64,000 nt of DNA. Source: Ficedula albicollis (Eukaryota > Chordata > Aves > Passeriformes > Muscicapidae). Positions 24,298-37,227 of this stretch are shown here, piece after piece (position 1 is the first letter of the stretch; each line of letters begins with the position of its first letter). The stretch spans positions 21,819,267-21,883,266 of the forward strand of contig NC_021671.1 in NCBI RefSeq assembly GCF_000247815.1, read 5' to 3'. Both the position numbers and the translations under genes were made by a program. Under the pieces are notes generated by a model. That model was given only the letters and a program-made list of their open reading frames with translations. It had not been told where the DNA came from and searched no databases.

Positions 24298-27200
24298 GTT
24301 TTCATATGCCTTGTAATTTGTTCCTTGCTGAAACCCCTGTGGAGCCTGACAGCCAGAAGCTGGAAGCCTGGAGAATCCCAGCTGTCACCACAGTGCAGGT
24401 GACCCCAGGAGGCTGCAGGACACTTATGGAATGGTAGAACTCCACTGTGGGCAGATTTAATACAGCACTGTGGCCTCGCTGGTCAGGTTTTGTACTTCTT
24501 GCTGCATGGCCTGCAAAGCCTTTTGAATAAATGGTATTACAGACTTGGGATTTTATGTAGCTCCTCATTGTATTACTGCCATAGTCAGTGGGAATAAAAT
24601 TGACTTCAGGAAACCAAAGGTCAACCTGCTGCAGTTTTCTTTCTTGCACATTACTGCTAATAAGAAGTTGTGTCAAAGTGAAATTAACTCTAATTTGCAG
24701 GGCTTCAATACCCCTTTTTGCAGTGTTGTTGCCATAGTTACAAACAGCTGTATCTGACTTACTCAACCATTTGTCTGTTTCAGAGGGAAGGTGATTTAGA
24801 TCTGTCTTTTATCAGCATGGACTATAACTGAGTCAAAAATGCACTCCCTTGTTACCATGTGCACTAGCATCAGTACTTGGGGGAGACACTCATATATGAA
24901 AGATATCTCAGCTGGAATCTATGCTGTTACTTTCCAAAATCTGTACGCAAATTCAAAGCCAGAATTTGGCCTTTAATACAATCAAATACCTTTTAAATAG
25001 GAGGGGAGTAAGTTTGTTTCAATATGCTCAACATTCAATTCAAATCTTTCAAAAGATAGCTCACCATTCAGCACAGCACACAGAAAACCATTTTGCAATT
25101 GCTCCCCTTCCTCCCAATTCTTTATGTATTCAGAAATATTTCAACTGTCCTACCAGCTGCAAGAGGTAAGTTGAAAAAAAGAGGCACCCTGTCAACCCTT
25201 TCCCAAGCCCCAGACTTCTGCAAAATCCAGTCCAATCTTTGCTACATACAGTAAGCAACCACATCTTGCTTTAAGTCTTGATCTCATCCTTTTACTCATT
25301 TCAGCTTGGTGGGCCTAATTTAAGTAATTAGATGAAATTTTACTAATTTTACTAATTAGACGAAAAAGCATTAAAAATGCCTGCAAAACTGATCAGGAAT
25401 CAAGTCCCAGTGACTACTTCACCTTCAACAGCCTAATTTCTGTAGCTGCCAGATCAAAGGTATTGCAGATCAACAGCACAATTCAGACCTGAGGATGGAT
25501 TATTGACAATTGAATATCACTGATGAGTAAACCAAAACTAAAAATCACAGCTTTTCAAATGTGCAGGGGTAGAGAGAAGTTCACAAGATTTCTCCTAATA
25601 GCCCAGTTCTTTTCTGCTTCCAGATCTGTTAACATTCACTGTAGTGATCTGGTGTAATACAACTGGGGATGGGGGAACATAATATCGACTGGTTTTATTC
25701 CAATACTGGGCTGAAAATCCTATTAATTATGTAGAGATTACACATCATCCACAGGAAATGACTGTTATTTTCAAGTGTTTAATTACTATGGGAAAAAAGT
25801 AACAGTGCTTTTAAAGCAATCCCCCAACAACTTTGTATATATTGTCTATTACCCATAAGGAAATGAGGTAATTCTTAGGGCAGAATGTTAATTTTTATCT
25901 GCTATATTAGTTAAAAATACTACATGGTAATGAAAAGCTATTCTGCATTGTTCAAAACAAAAGTAAGAGTGGCTAAATTTATAGCACCATTCAGATGACA
26001 AGGTACAGTGTATGATAAATTGTCGTTAGTTTTAGGCAGTTCTATGCCTAGTTTTCAGACTCAGATAATACAAAAAACGAGCAGGAAACATGATCACAGA
26101 TGTATGAGTTTCTGTTTTATCAGTTCAGTTCTAGTTTAAAGCAGTTTAAATGAGCTTTGATAATGAAAGGTGATGGGAGCAGATCAAATGGTGCAAGTGA
26201 TTTGATTAGCTCCCTGCTAACCATCCCGGGTAGATTTAATTTAGGGCAGTGCAATCACGTCTGACTGTGGTAAACAGCTCTGCACCTGCCTCCTGAGGTG
26301 ACACCTCCAGAGGAGACTGAGAGCTGCTGCATTTGCAAGGGTTTTAGGAACATCACTCAATTTAAGCTTCTGGTATCTTCTCAGGACAAAAAAAAAAGTT
26401 CAATAATGAGAATGATACAAGTTTCCAGAACACTAAGAAATGACACAATGAATAAAATCTGTGTAAAGTAAACTCTCTCCAGAGTCACTGAGAAGCATTA
26501 TTACAATTATGTAAACAAGCCCTGGGGCTGACTTTAGTACTTAGTCGAGCAAATGGGACAAAGCTACAGCAACAACCATACACTTGAAAGACTTCATCAA
26601 CAAAACCACCCCAGGAGTTACAGACTCACCATAGTACCAGAAATTTTATTTCCTCCATCCCTGCAAAAACAAGGCCACTCCTATTTTGCTCTCTCTTTCA
26701 AAGGTACAATTCTTCTGCTGCATAGCAACGATGGTTTCAATCAATAGAAATGTAACTGCATTTGCCTCCAATATTCTTGTGTCAAAATATTAGGAACACA
26801 AAACACAATACAGTGATGCAGACCATTACCCATCAATGAGTTCTTCATGTTCACTCTCCTGTGAAATCCCAACCCAAACCTGACTTGAGAGTCAAGAGAA
26901 AACATGTGCCAAGAGGCTGGACTCCAATGAAGCTGACAAACTCTTTATCCAAGCTGCAAGGCAAGGGCATGCACTGATTACAGGACAGATGACCAAAGCA
27001 AGAATGAGACATGGCACCACAAAAGCTTTGGGGAAGGATTGAAATAATATCCACAAGACAAATGGAAACTCTGAGGAAGGAGCTTTTGCAAAATCCCAAA
27101 ACACAATTTTGATGAAAAAAAGTTACTATAAAGAAAGATGGTTAATTTACAGGAAAAAAATAGGAAAAACCATTTGGCAAATCTGTATTTACACAAAACT

Positions 27201-27853
27201 GGTAATAGGCAGTAACAGCAGGCTTAATACACTTTTTTACCTTTTTTAAATTTTTATTTTTATTTTTATTTTGGCCACACGAGCTAATCAAACATCTATG
27301 GAGAAGAGAAATTCAGAGGACCCCCACGCTTAGGCCTCCCAGCCAGGACTATCTGACCATTCCCTCCTCCTCTTTCACTTTGCTTCCCTGACCCAAGTGC
27401 ATCTTCTGATACCATTCCTCATATTACAATTTTCACACAGATGGCACCACAAATAGCTTTGCTTCCTTAACTTTTGGTGCTCTGGTGTAGGGTTATTTTA
27501 AAAACCAAAATAGTATTTGTTACTTTTGTCCTTTTTAATGACCTTTGTATAACTTTAAACATGTGCTTAATGGGGAGAATTTTCACTCTTTGAGCTTGCA
27601 AAGAATGTATATATTAACAGACTTTTAAAACATTATCTAATTAGGTTAAATTCAAAAGACTTGGGCTTACTCTTAAAGCAGATGACTTACAAAGACCTAT
27701 CAGTTTCTAGAGAGAAATTAAATGAATGCATACATTAAAAGTAAAAACAGTTGCTCCAGTTTACTACTAAACAACGATTTATCAACTCAAATTGTTTAAA
27801 ACAGAGTCATCCAGCTATGATTTACAGCTTAACATAAACCTACATAAACCTAG

Positions 27854-27897
27854 AGCTCTTTAAAAGAAGGAAATAAGCTCTTTAAAAGAAGGAAATA
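27854..27897. repeat. Perfect tandem duplication, period 22 bp
   Basis: AGCTCTTTAAAAGAAGGAAA-TA occurs twice with no difference. It is immediately preceded by a 10-bp duplication of ACATAAACCT at 27832-27851, so two small duplications sit side by side. Confidence 0.95.
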
Positions 27898-30800
27898 ATC
27901 AAAATATTGGAATGAAATAATTTACTGGAAACGTTGGAGGCAATGTTTTGTGAAAACATGGCTGGAAAGAGCTCATATCATTTCAGATACAAAGTTCAGA
28001 CTCAGTCATATTTTGACACAGCTGAACTTTTGACTTGAAAAATAAAGAATATGCAAAAAAATAAAAAAAAGGCATGAAACTAGAAGCGCAAAATGAGATT
28101 ACCGTCTTAAAACCTGATTTATTTTTAAACAGGAGATTAATTTACATTGGAGGTCAAATTTTGAAGCAAATTATTGAGCCTTAAATGACCAAAGATGTTT
28201 AATATCAGTATTCATGGTATGGAGTCACATAAGGAACAAGAAGACACTGTTGTTTAAGGCCATATTACGATGTTTATTCAAAAAGGTGCACTGTACCCTT
28301 CTTTTGTTTTACAATTAGAGTTATTATTTTTGCATAATGATGCTCTATTTTTAATATAGAGGAAAAGATTAATCTCAATGTCAACTCCTTGCTATACCTT
28401 GACCTGGAACAGTATTTCTAAACTAGCAGTCCAGAAATGGCCAATAACTTCTACAGTGGGAATATTTCTTCATACAGACAGCTGTTTTCCTAATACTATC
28501 AACTGCACTTAATGGGACATATTCTAAACACATTTTGAGATAAACCACCGAAAACATAAGGTTTCCTTGATACATTTTTCAGTTTCAAGAGGCAGAATTG
28601 GTTATCAAAGGCAAAATTGAACTATGAAGCTGTAAAATGCGACTGTAAATAAATGTCATGTTTTACATATTATATATTTTTCACAATTGCCTATCTAGAC
28701 AAAAGTATTACTAAATGTGTGATATACTATATATGTATAAAATTAAAAGATTGAAGACACCTGATTTATAGTGCAGATAGTTCAGCATAAAAGTTAAAGC
28801 ATTATTTGAAGGCCAGTGACCTAAAGGGAAGTTTAAATTGTTTCGGCATTTTCCAGCATCTCACACGAAGCTAACCTCAGGTTTTGCTTGGTACTTTATA
28901 ATTCAATGAAGAGAGAAAATGTCTAGCCAGAGTCCTGGATTCACTTCAATCAGTAAGAAAGATGCCAGTGGCCTCAAAGCAGCTATTACTAAAAAGGATG
29001 AGTACACAGTACAAACTGTTCAAAGCGTGGTATCATTGCCATTGTGTTTACAAAGAGTTCTCTGAGTCAGACCGGCATTCTTTTCTGTGTAACAGAGAAA
29101 CAAAAATATCTTATACTTTTAAAATTAGCTTTACAATGTTGAATGTAATCATCCCTTAAATAGACAAACTAAAAAAAAAACCCACATTTTCTATCAAGGA
29201 ATGTAAAAATGATTAAGGTGAATCATTATATCCAGAAACCTTGATTACAGGAGGAACTAAGTAGAGACTAGAGAGAAATTATTCTACATTTCCTTGATCA
29301 GAGACATACAATCATGCTATAGATGAAGGCAGCTATGACTGATTATTCTGTTTATTAGGACTGCAAGCTGGTTAGATAAAAGGGAAATTAATTTGTGCAT
29401 GCATCAGTTGAACTAAGCTTATTTCAACTGATTTAGGTTGACGATAAACACAATTCATGTTACAGACATTTGGGATGCTTGCTAAATCACGTTGTAGCTC
29501 ACAGAGCAACTAATAAAAAATGTTAACCATTTCAGATAAAACAAAAATTACAAACCCACTTTGTTCTGTTACAACAGAGAAGCTCAGGAGAGTGCTTTCC
29601 CTGTTCCCCCAATATTTTCTGAGTAGGTGCCATCCATATTAAGCCAATCTCCAGAACCATTTGTTAGAAGATACAGCACTATACAACCCTGGGCAGCCAT
29701 CTCACATATGAAGGCCTGAACACAGCAGTGATTATTCAGAGGCTATGGGGAAATCAGTAAAAGACTATTCTGAAACCTACTGCACAAATGGTGGCACCGC
29801 TGTGAAACCAGGCGTTCTGCAGCTGTTTGCCTCTGCTCCTTACCTGGAGTTTACTGTCCCTGACAGCTGAACCAGAGCTAAAGACTGACTGATCTCAGTC
29901 TTTGAAGCCAGAGCATGCTGGTCATTTTAAGAGACTTCAGCAAGAGCTGGCTGGGAATGGACTTTGCAGTAAAACGGCTGGGGAGCTTGAGTGCTCTGCT
30001 TTTGCAGCTCAGGTGTGGGCTCTGTGATACCTTAAATCACCTCAGCTTTTTCTGTGGTGATTACTCACTCTCCAAATATGCCATTACAACAACTTTACTA
30101 ATCACTGTAGTCGCATTTGTGAAAAAAACCCAAGCTTGGACCAAGGTCCTTGATTACGAAGCCAAGCGTGAACCTGAGATTTCAGTGTGTAAGTAAAAAC
30201 ACAGTATCAGTGACAACCATGTTTGTAAATCCATTCTGATTAATTATACCTGAAATACCTCCAGTTTACACCAAAGAACTACACCTTGACTTTCACCACT
30301 ACATTAAGAAAACTTTTGATAAAAAATAATAGTTTTATTTGTCTTATTTGGCAGCATTTAGAGTGAAGACTAGACAGTAAAATACCAAGTGAAAACGTTT
30401 ACAGGCTGCTTGAAGATGCTATTTGTTCTGAAATTAACTGATGTTAGTCTGTATATATATCTTAAATTTTTAGCATGTATTAGCTATATAACAGTATGTT
30501 TATCCATCAATCTTCCATTAAATCAAAGCAGTTCAGATAGGATCAAAGTCATACAAAAATGTAAATGGAAATACAGATCTTGTACATCTCCAAGACTTAA
30601 CTAACAACTTATTGAAAAAACAATTACATTACCTGTCCTGTTTCTGTGTGGGATAGTTGCATGAGACATTCAAATTATTCAGGAGCATGTTTAACTAGAC
30701 TGCCTGTAGTAATTCCATTTCCACACCATGATGTGGTAAAATAATTCAGTTTGAAATAAAAACTTTGTTTGAATCAACCTTTAAAAAGCAGAAAATCGTA

Positions 30801-30919
30801 TTTGTTTTCAGAGGACAACTGTCCTAGCTCTGTTTGGGAAGCAGGCAATGCACGTACACAGTCCCCCATTACAGGCAGGTCGCAGAAGGCACGGTGTCTC
30901 TGGAATGTGCTACACACAC

Positions 30920-31095
30920 ACTGTGTGCACAGTACCTGCCAAAGAAATACACACCTGAGCTCCCCCAGAGTGCTGCAGCCTCATCTGAGTTCACTGACCC
31001 AGGCATACTGTGTGCACAGTACCTGTCCAAAGAAATACACACCTGAGCTCCCCCAGAGTGCTGCAGCCTCATCTGAGTTCACTGACCCAGGCATA
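30920..31095. repeat. Tandem duplication, period 87 bp
   Basis: The copy at 30920-31006 recurs at 31007-31095 with a single inserted T (ACCTGCC versus ACCTGTCC). The one-base shift changes the reading frame between copies. This argues against the overlapping open frames being protein-coding. Confidence 0.96.
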
Positions 31096-33035
31096 TTTCT
31101 GCAGCTCTGCCCAGACAAGTTAAGCAGACTTTGGGTGGATGAAAAAGCACTGTTGACCTGTGTCTGGGCAAACTCAGAGGAGCAGTTTTGGGCAAGGCAG
31201 AGCTCCACTTCCCCCTCCCTGTGGCACAGTGTTTGCTCATGAAGGTATGAACCTTTCACTTCAGCAGGCACTCCAGCTGAACTAAACACATACTTGTTAA
31301 TGACTACAACAAAAATTGCCTTTTCCCACTTTACATATCTCTTATGAGCACTTTCAAGTGACTGGCACAGTGAAAGTGATATCATAATGTGCTCTACAAA
31401 TCAAATAGCAGACTATGGGATTAGGATAGTTCACTCCTACAAGGTCTGAGTTATGTCTACAATAATCACCAACTTAGTTTAAAAGTCAAAGGATAAGGCA
31501 TTTTGCCACCTCATTTTGGAATGCTAGCATCCTCTTACTATCATCAAAAACCTTCCTTGAAACCTTAGCTGTTAAAAACAAAAGGTAAAAAAAAAGGCAG
31601 CACAATAATTTGATTCCACTAGCAGTAGTTTAAAACTGTACTGTGTAAGAGAAAGGCTCAAAGCAAGTACTTCAGAAGCTAACCACGACTGGAATAGTAG
31701 TTTCATCTCTCTATCACAATGCAAAACACATAGGTCCACATTCTAGCTACATATATGTTTTTCTGAATTGGTTGATAGCCCAAAAAGTACTAATCAATAT
31801 TTCATTAATAAAATCAGAGTTCAGTTAACCATGATTCACCAAGTAGCAAGAGAAATACCAGGGAATATACAAATAAAGTTCTACCTCAGCCATGAAACTG
31901 CTGCAAATTTAAAGAATGTTCCTGTTATTTAAAATATGCTTATTTTAAAAATACTATTACAACATTAACTATCTTTAAGTGAACAGTTATGATGCCATTA
32001 GACTTTTAAGAATAACCACTCTATGAATAAACAGTTCATGTGTACACTCACAGGTGCAATATTATTTAATGGCAACACTTAAAAAACAATGTTAGAAAAC
32101 AAAATCAATACAGGGTTTATTAATTTAACCTCAGAATTATAAAGGATATTGTTTAAAAGCAGTTTGATTTTCTAGTCCATAAATCTAACTGATCAATAAA
32201 AATATTTGGTGGGAGCAGGTGCCAACAGTAACATTAGTTAACATACAGAAAGTCTCTGTACCGTATACCTGTGCAATATCACTTTTAAAGTTCCAAATAA
32301 ATTGAAAAAAAATTAAAAATTAGTAACTGTAAAAAAATTTAAAAAGCTGTTCTGGAACTGTATGCATGGGGGTATCATGGTACTTTTATGAATCATGCAT
32401 TTGCAAGCAAACTTTTTGCTTATAATTTCTCTTAATTTCTTGGTATAAAATGCAGCATTCTTATGCAACAAGAAGATAACATATGTCCTCAAAATAAAGA
32501 ATGCTGGTGCTAATTTATGGATAATGGAACATTCTTCTCCAGCACACCAAATGAATGCTTCTGAAAAGATACTGTTCTGGAAACTTTTAAAAAATAATGG
32601 ACATTTTCTTTTATTAATCTGTGCCTCTGCACTTCTACCAAGTTACAATTTGCACTACCACATTTCAATTGTGACATTCCTGAACTGCACTTCTTCCAAG
32701 CTCTTTGAACAACAGAAATCTGTTCATATAATTACACATTTGAAGTACCTTCCAGTACATCCTATCAATATTTTCTTAAATTCAAAGTAATTAATTCATA
32801 CAAGAAACATAAAACTAGGAAAAGGTGACCTGTTTCTTCCTAGGTATCACGTGCATACACCTACTTTTCCTACTTTTTCAAACTGAACTTACCCAACCTT
32901 TCATTTTTTGGCATCTAATTTTGCCTCATCTCTTTGCTTTATCTAGCTTTTTACAAGGTTTCCCAGTCAAAATACTGTCATACATACAACATATCCCACA
33001 TGATCCTGATAAAGCTGACCAAAGTTATTATCCAG

Positions 33036-33065
33036 AATAATATGGATTTAAATAATATGGATTTA
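33036..33065. repeat. Perfect 15-bp tandem duplication
   Basis: AATAATATGGATTTA occurs twice head to tail. Confidence 0.85.
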
Positions 33066-34224
33066 TTTGTATGGTTGGGACAGGGTATTTCAGCCAAGTG
33101 GACTTATGTAGAAAGCAAGAAAAAAATGAAGGTAATACCCACAAAAAAAATGCACAGAAGCCATGGACTTCCAAAATACATACAATCTTAATGGCATAGA
33201 AACAGCTCAATACAAGTGACAGTGAAGCCTGATAACAAAAGGGAGTAATAAACTTCCCACACGTGTAAGTGCACAAGACCAGAGATACTACCTTAGGCCA
33301 CAGCATCAGTGGTACTAGAATAGTGAATATAGCTATACAGTCTCTGCTGTTTTCCCAAAATGGCAAAGATCTTGCTCTTTCTCCATTATTCACAAAAAAA
33401 GAGGAAGAATTCTGTATCTTCATAAGATACCCCATATGCTGCTATCAGCACAGAAACTCATGTGGAAAGAGCACAGCAGCAATCTGAAAATGCTGTGGAG
33501 AACCAATGAATGTTACATGAACACAGAAGCTGTCTCTGCAGGAGAATAAGATTGCTCAGGCCTAAAGTCAGAGCTCGGGCAGTACTGATGGTGGGGTAGG
33601 TACAGCAGCAAGACAGCTCTTACTGATGACGTGTTTTGAGATTATTCCCTACCATAGCAATCACTTAACACCAAAGCCACGGAAAGAATTGTACAGTACT
33701 TCTTTGTTTTGCTTCTTCAATCTGTATCTTAAAAATCTGAACAAATGCAGACTTTTTGTCAAATGCCTCTGTTCAAGAGAGCTGGATTGCCACAGCCTTA
33801 AGTGACAGCACTGGCAGGAGTGCATCATCACGTATGTGCACAGGAGCTGACTGCCTGGGTGACTTCACCACGGAAAACCCTGCCAGGACAGGAAGTGGCA
33901 CACTAGAGGTGAGCTCTTATTTGGCAATTTCTTTTGGCTTACCTGGTCGTGAGACCCTTGAGCTGCTGAATGCTGCTCCTCGCAGGCTGCTGTCAAGAGT
34001 CTGGGGGTTTGAGTTACCATGGAGATCACTGCATCTGACAGCTGAGGGGGCTGCAATGAGAGACAGAGGTACCTGTCAAACCAGGGTCCATCACCTCATC
34101 AAAACACAAGCACTTGACTCCTTTTGATTTTGGCATTCACCAAGGCCCAAGATCCCAGATTAAGAACTTTAGCTAAACAGTAAGGGGAAAAACCCCAATA
34201 CTCATCACCAAAAGAGTTAGAGAG

Positions 34225-34300
34225 GTGAGGGCAATCCCCAGTGACACACAGCATTTGAGCACGTGAGAGCAATCCCCAGTGACACACAGCATTTGAGCAC
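34225..34300. repeat. Tandem duplication, period 38 bp
   Basis: Two abutting 38-bp copies (34225-34262 and 34263-34300) differ by one G/A transition. Confidence 0.95.
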
Positions 34301-34896
34301 TTTGCAAAGCCATGTGCTTTTTCAGGAGCTTGGAAGGATCCTAATATACCATGAGCTAGACTCAACAATTTTCAGCCTCTCTGCTCAAATATAACAACAG
34401 CAAGCAATTCACCCAGAACTACTGCTGAGCACAAGACTAAAATGGCAGTGTGCTGCCTCAGAAAGGTGAGAAACACAAAAGTGCTCCCTTTAAAAAGCCT
34501 CCAGTGGGAAACTGATTGAGCATCACTTCTGTGCAAGAAGTAAGAAGGCAAAAGAAGGCACCTGAATGTTTTTGGGGCAAGGTTGAAGGCAAGCATTTAT
34601 GAAAATCAAACATGAAAGACAGCCTGGCACTCATCTGCAATAATAAATCTATCTGGAAACTTCCAAGCCTGCCAACAAGCATGATGAGTAAAGCCTTGTT
34701 TCTCATTGCCTTTGCCATTCCGAGCACCACATATATTGACTTGTTTCTTATTCTTCCATTTCAACTTGTCTTATGCTTAATTTTTGCCTACATAATTTAA
34801 CAATTAAATGCTGTAAAGTGAAATGAGATAGTCATTGGAGAATTTTAAAGTTAACTATCCTCTTCCATACAAATGTCTGACTGCTTTTAAAACTTT

Positions 34897-35498
34897 TGCC
34901 CTGGTTTTGTCTGGGATAGAGTTAATTTTCTTCCTAGCAGCTGATATAGTGTTGTATTTTGGATTCAGTATGAGAGTAATGTTAGTAACACAGTGATGTT
35001 TTAGTTGTTAATGAGCAGTGCTCACACTGAGTCAGGGATTTGCAGTTTCCTGTGCTCTTTCAGTGAGCAGGTACACAAGAAGCTGGTGGAAGCATGGCTG
35101 GGACAGCTGTCATGGTCTGGCCAATCCATGCCATACAACGTCACACTGAGTATACGAACTGTGGGGAGCTGGCTGGGAGGGGCTGTTCACTGCCTGGGGC
35201 TGAGCTGAGCACCCGTCAGCAGGCGGTGAGTAATTTTATTGTGCACAACTAGTCCTTTTTGGGTTTATTTCTCTCTCTTGGTTTGTTATCTCCCTTTTAA
35301 TCATTATTATATTTATTAATATTGTAATTAGTATTATATTTTGCTTATTAATTACTTATTTCCATTATTAAACTCATATTTTCTCAACACATGGATTTTA
35401 TTTTTTTCCAATTTTCCTCCCCATCCCACTGGGTGTGTATGGGGATGGAGCAACTGGCTATGTGTTACTCAGTGACCAGCTGAAGTTAAACCACAACA
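34897..35498. mobile_element. Solo LTR of an endogenous retrovirus
   Basis: About 602 bp bounded by TGCCCTGGTTTTGTCTGGGA and AAGTTAAACCACAACA, that is TG...CA ends. The end sequences match a common avian ERV LTR type I remember from songbird and related genomes, ERVL-like in my judgement. Flanking 5-mers ACTTT (34892-34896) and ACTAT (35499-35503) differ at one base and may be the target-site duplication. The CA dinucleotide precedes the second one. No gag, pol or env sequence lies beside it, so it is a recombined solo LTR. An ATTAAA polyadenylation-like motif is at 35367-35372. Orientation is not certain. Confidence 0.85.
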
Positions 35499-35914
35499 AC
35501 TATACTTTAAGTATCATTTTATGATATAATCAATTTAATAGATAATATATTTAAACATATCATCAGGAAAAGCTTTCATAAATCCAGTTCTAATTCTCAG
35601 TCTGCAGTACTACAACATGTTCTCATTTACTTCATTGAGACATAAATACACCATCTAACCAAATACAACTGCTCACTTCAGAAAGAGTTACATCTATCCT
35701 AATTGGAGGTGAATGACTACACAAGGGACAACACTTGCCCACTGAAGCATCACAAACTACTAGCAATACATCAGCTGGACATCCATAGTTTTTCTGCGTT
35801 AGTCTACTGAATGCATATAAATCTTCATCTATGTGGCTACATATCTAATCACCTGTCTAATTCTCAGATGGCATTCTGAGTCGACTGTTCTCATTCTCAT
35901 CTCTCCATTTCATC
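35499..35914. other. Unique AT-rich spacer between the LTR and a CR1 fragment
   Basis: No repeat, exon or RNA gene recognised. Confidence 0.5.
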
Positions 35915-36085
35915 TTTTTTTTTTTTTTGTAATTACAGAATCATTGACTGATTAGGGTTTGAAGAGACTCAAAGATTATCTCATTCCAACCCTCCTGCCA
36001 TGGGCAGGGACACCTCCCACTAAAAGCCCCATCCAGCCTTGCCTTGAACACTCCTGGGGTTGCAGCATCAACAACTTGTCTCTCA
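35915..36085 (-). mobile_element. CR1 LINE 3'-end fragment with adjoining T run
   Basis: From ACAGAATCATTGACTG through CATTCCAACCCTCCTGCCAT, GGGCAGGGACACCTCCCACT, CCCATCCAGCCTTGCCTTGA and ACACTCCTGGGGTTGCAGCA, the plus strand is the complement of a CR1 3' region. The element therefore lies on the minus strand and is 5'-truncated near 36085. A run of 14 T at 35915-35928 sits just outside its 3' end, i.e. a poly(A)-like tract. This is unusual, since CR1 normally ends in short 8-bp repeats. Confidence 0.85.
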
Positions 36086-37149
36086 TCTCATTTTTCCTGT
36101 GCAGCATGTTATGTTTATGCAAAATACAATATACACAAGAAGCATAACTGTGTGTAAATATAGAGGATTTATTTATGTCTTATGGGAAAATTATCTTCAA
36201 TATATTCAATACTCCTACATTATGCTATGCAACAGTAACTAAATACACTGAGGCTGATCTCATGTCAAATACCAGGGAAATAACTGTTTATCTGGAATGG
36301 CTTCTGCAAGATTCATGGAGTTTAAGGACATGGTAGAATACCAGATATTCGTACTACAGCACTGCAGATGAAACAGGGTTATTGAAGAAATTTTATTAAT
36401 GCTTTCTGTCAGAATTATACTCTTAAACTGGTTGGGTCATGTTTTCATTTGCTCTGTTTACAAATCTTATAAACTGGATCGCTGGTGGTTTCTATCAGTG
36501 ACATAATCACTTAAAGGCTATTCATCTTGCCACAATGCTACAGAGGCAGAAGGCAGCACTGCAGGCAGCTGGTAACAGGCTGGAAGAGCTAATCACATCC
36601 TTTGGTAAGACCAGCTTTGGTTACCTTGCAAGACTACTTCATGGCAAATACTGGCTCTCTACTGGAAAAGTGAAAAGTAAAGTGAAAAAGATGTATTAGA
36701 GGCGAAAAGATACGATTATTATAATTTTATTACCTATAAGTGTCAGCAAAGCTTAAAAGTTACATATATTCCCCTTATGGTTGGGTGATGTACTAGGGAC
36801 ATGTACTGATGATTGCAATAATAATATGGTATCATATGGCCCTACTCTCAATGATTTACTCAACAACAAGAGTTTATTCTTCAAATCCGATTTCATACAG
36901 AAGTAAATACTAATATGAGCTTTGAAATAAATAGTAGGCAAAGACAAAAATGTTCTTTTAAACTTTCATTTGTAATATTAGCATGACAACCTATAATTCC
37001 AGTAGGATAAGGTCTTCACAATTTACAAAGAAATTGAAAAATAATCCATCACCAGAGATCACAGAATACAACTGCATAAGTGATTAGAACAGTGTAGAAA
37101 GTACTTTAACATGAAATATCTGGAGAGTATCACTGGTATAGTTTATTAC

Positions 37150-37227
37150 AAAAAAAAAAAAAAAAAAAAAAAGATGACCTAATTAAAAAAAAAAAAAAAA
37201 AAAAAAAAAAGACAGATGACCTAATTA
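37150..37227. repeat. Two poly(A) tracts separated by a duplicated 13-mer
   Basis: A run of 23 A (37150-37172) is followed by GATGACCTAATT, then 26 A (37185-37210), then GACAGATGACCTAATTA. The short word recurring on both sides of the second A run looks like a target-site duplication around a bare poly(A) insertion. It could equally be a tandem duplication of the A tract plus the word, or a homopolymer assembly error. Confidence 0.85.

Larger units (their letters stand above)
24298..34896. other. Non-coding AT-rich DNA with a few recent tandem duplications
   Basis: I see no exon, RNA gene or nameable transposon here apart from the repeats listed. GC-richer patches are at 24310-24500, 26270-26330, 30840-31230 and 33830-34060. 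The patch near 33756-34127 holds an open frame that ends near a GAG|GTGAGC donor-like site at 33909, but nothing in its translation is recognisable. A TTTTA-rich run lies at 27242-27273. Confidence 0.5.

Noticed and set aside
24302..24766. 154-codon minus-strand open frame
   Set aside because: No recognisable family, and it begins beside a CR1 fragment. Nothing supports transcription.
30769..31242. 157-codon plus-strand frame with an apparent internal protein repeat
   Set aside because: The repeat comes from the 87-bp DNA duplication, and a one-base insertion shifts the frame between copies, so the protein repeat is not under coding constraint.
33756..34127. Possible plus-strand exon ending near GAG|GTGAGC
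   Set aside because: The donor-like site is plausible, but the translation is unrecognisable and no matching acceptor or neighbouring exon was seen.
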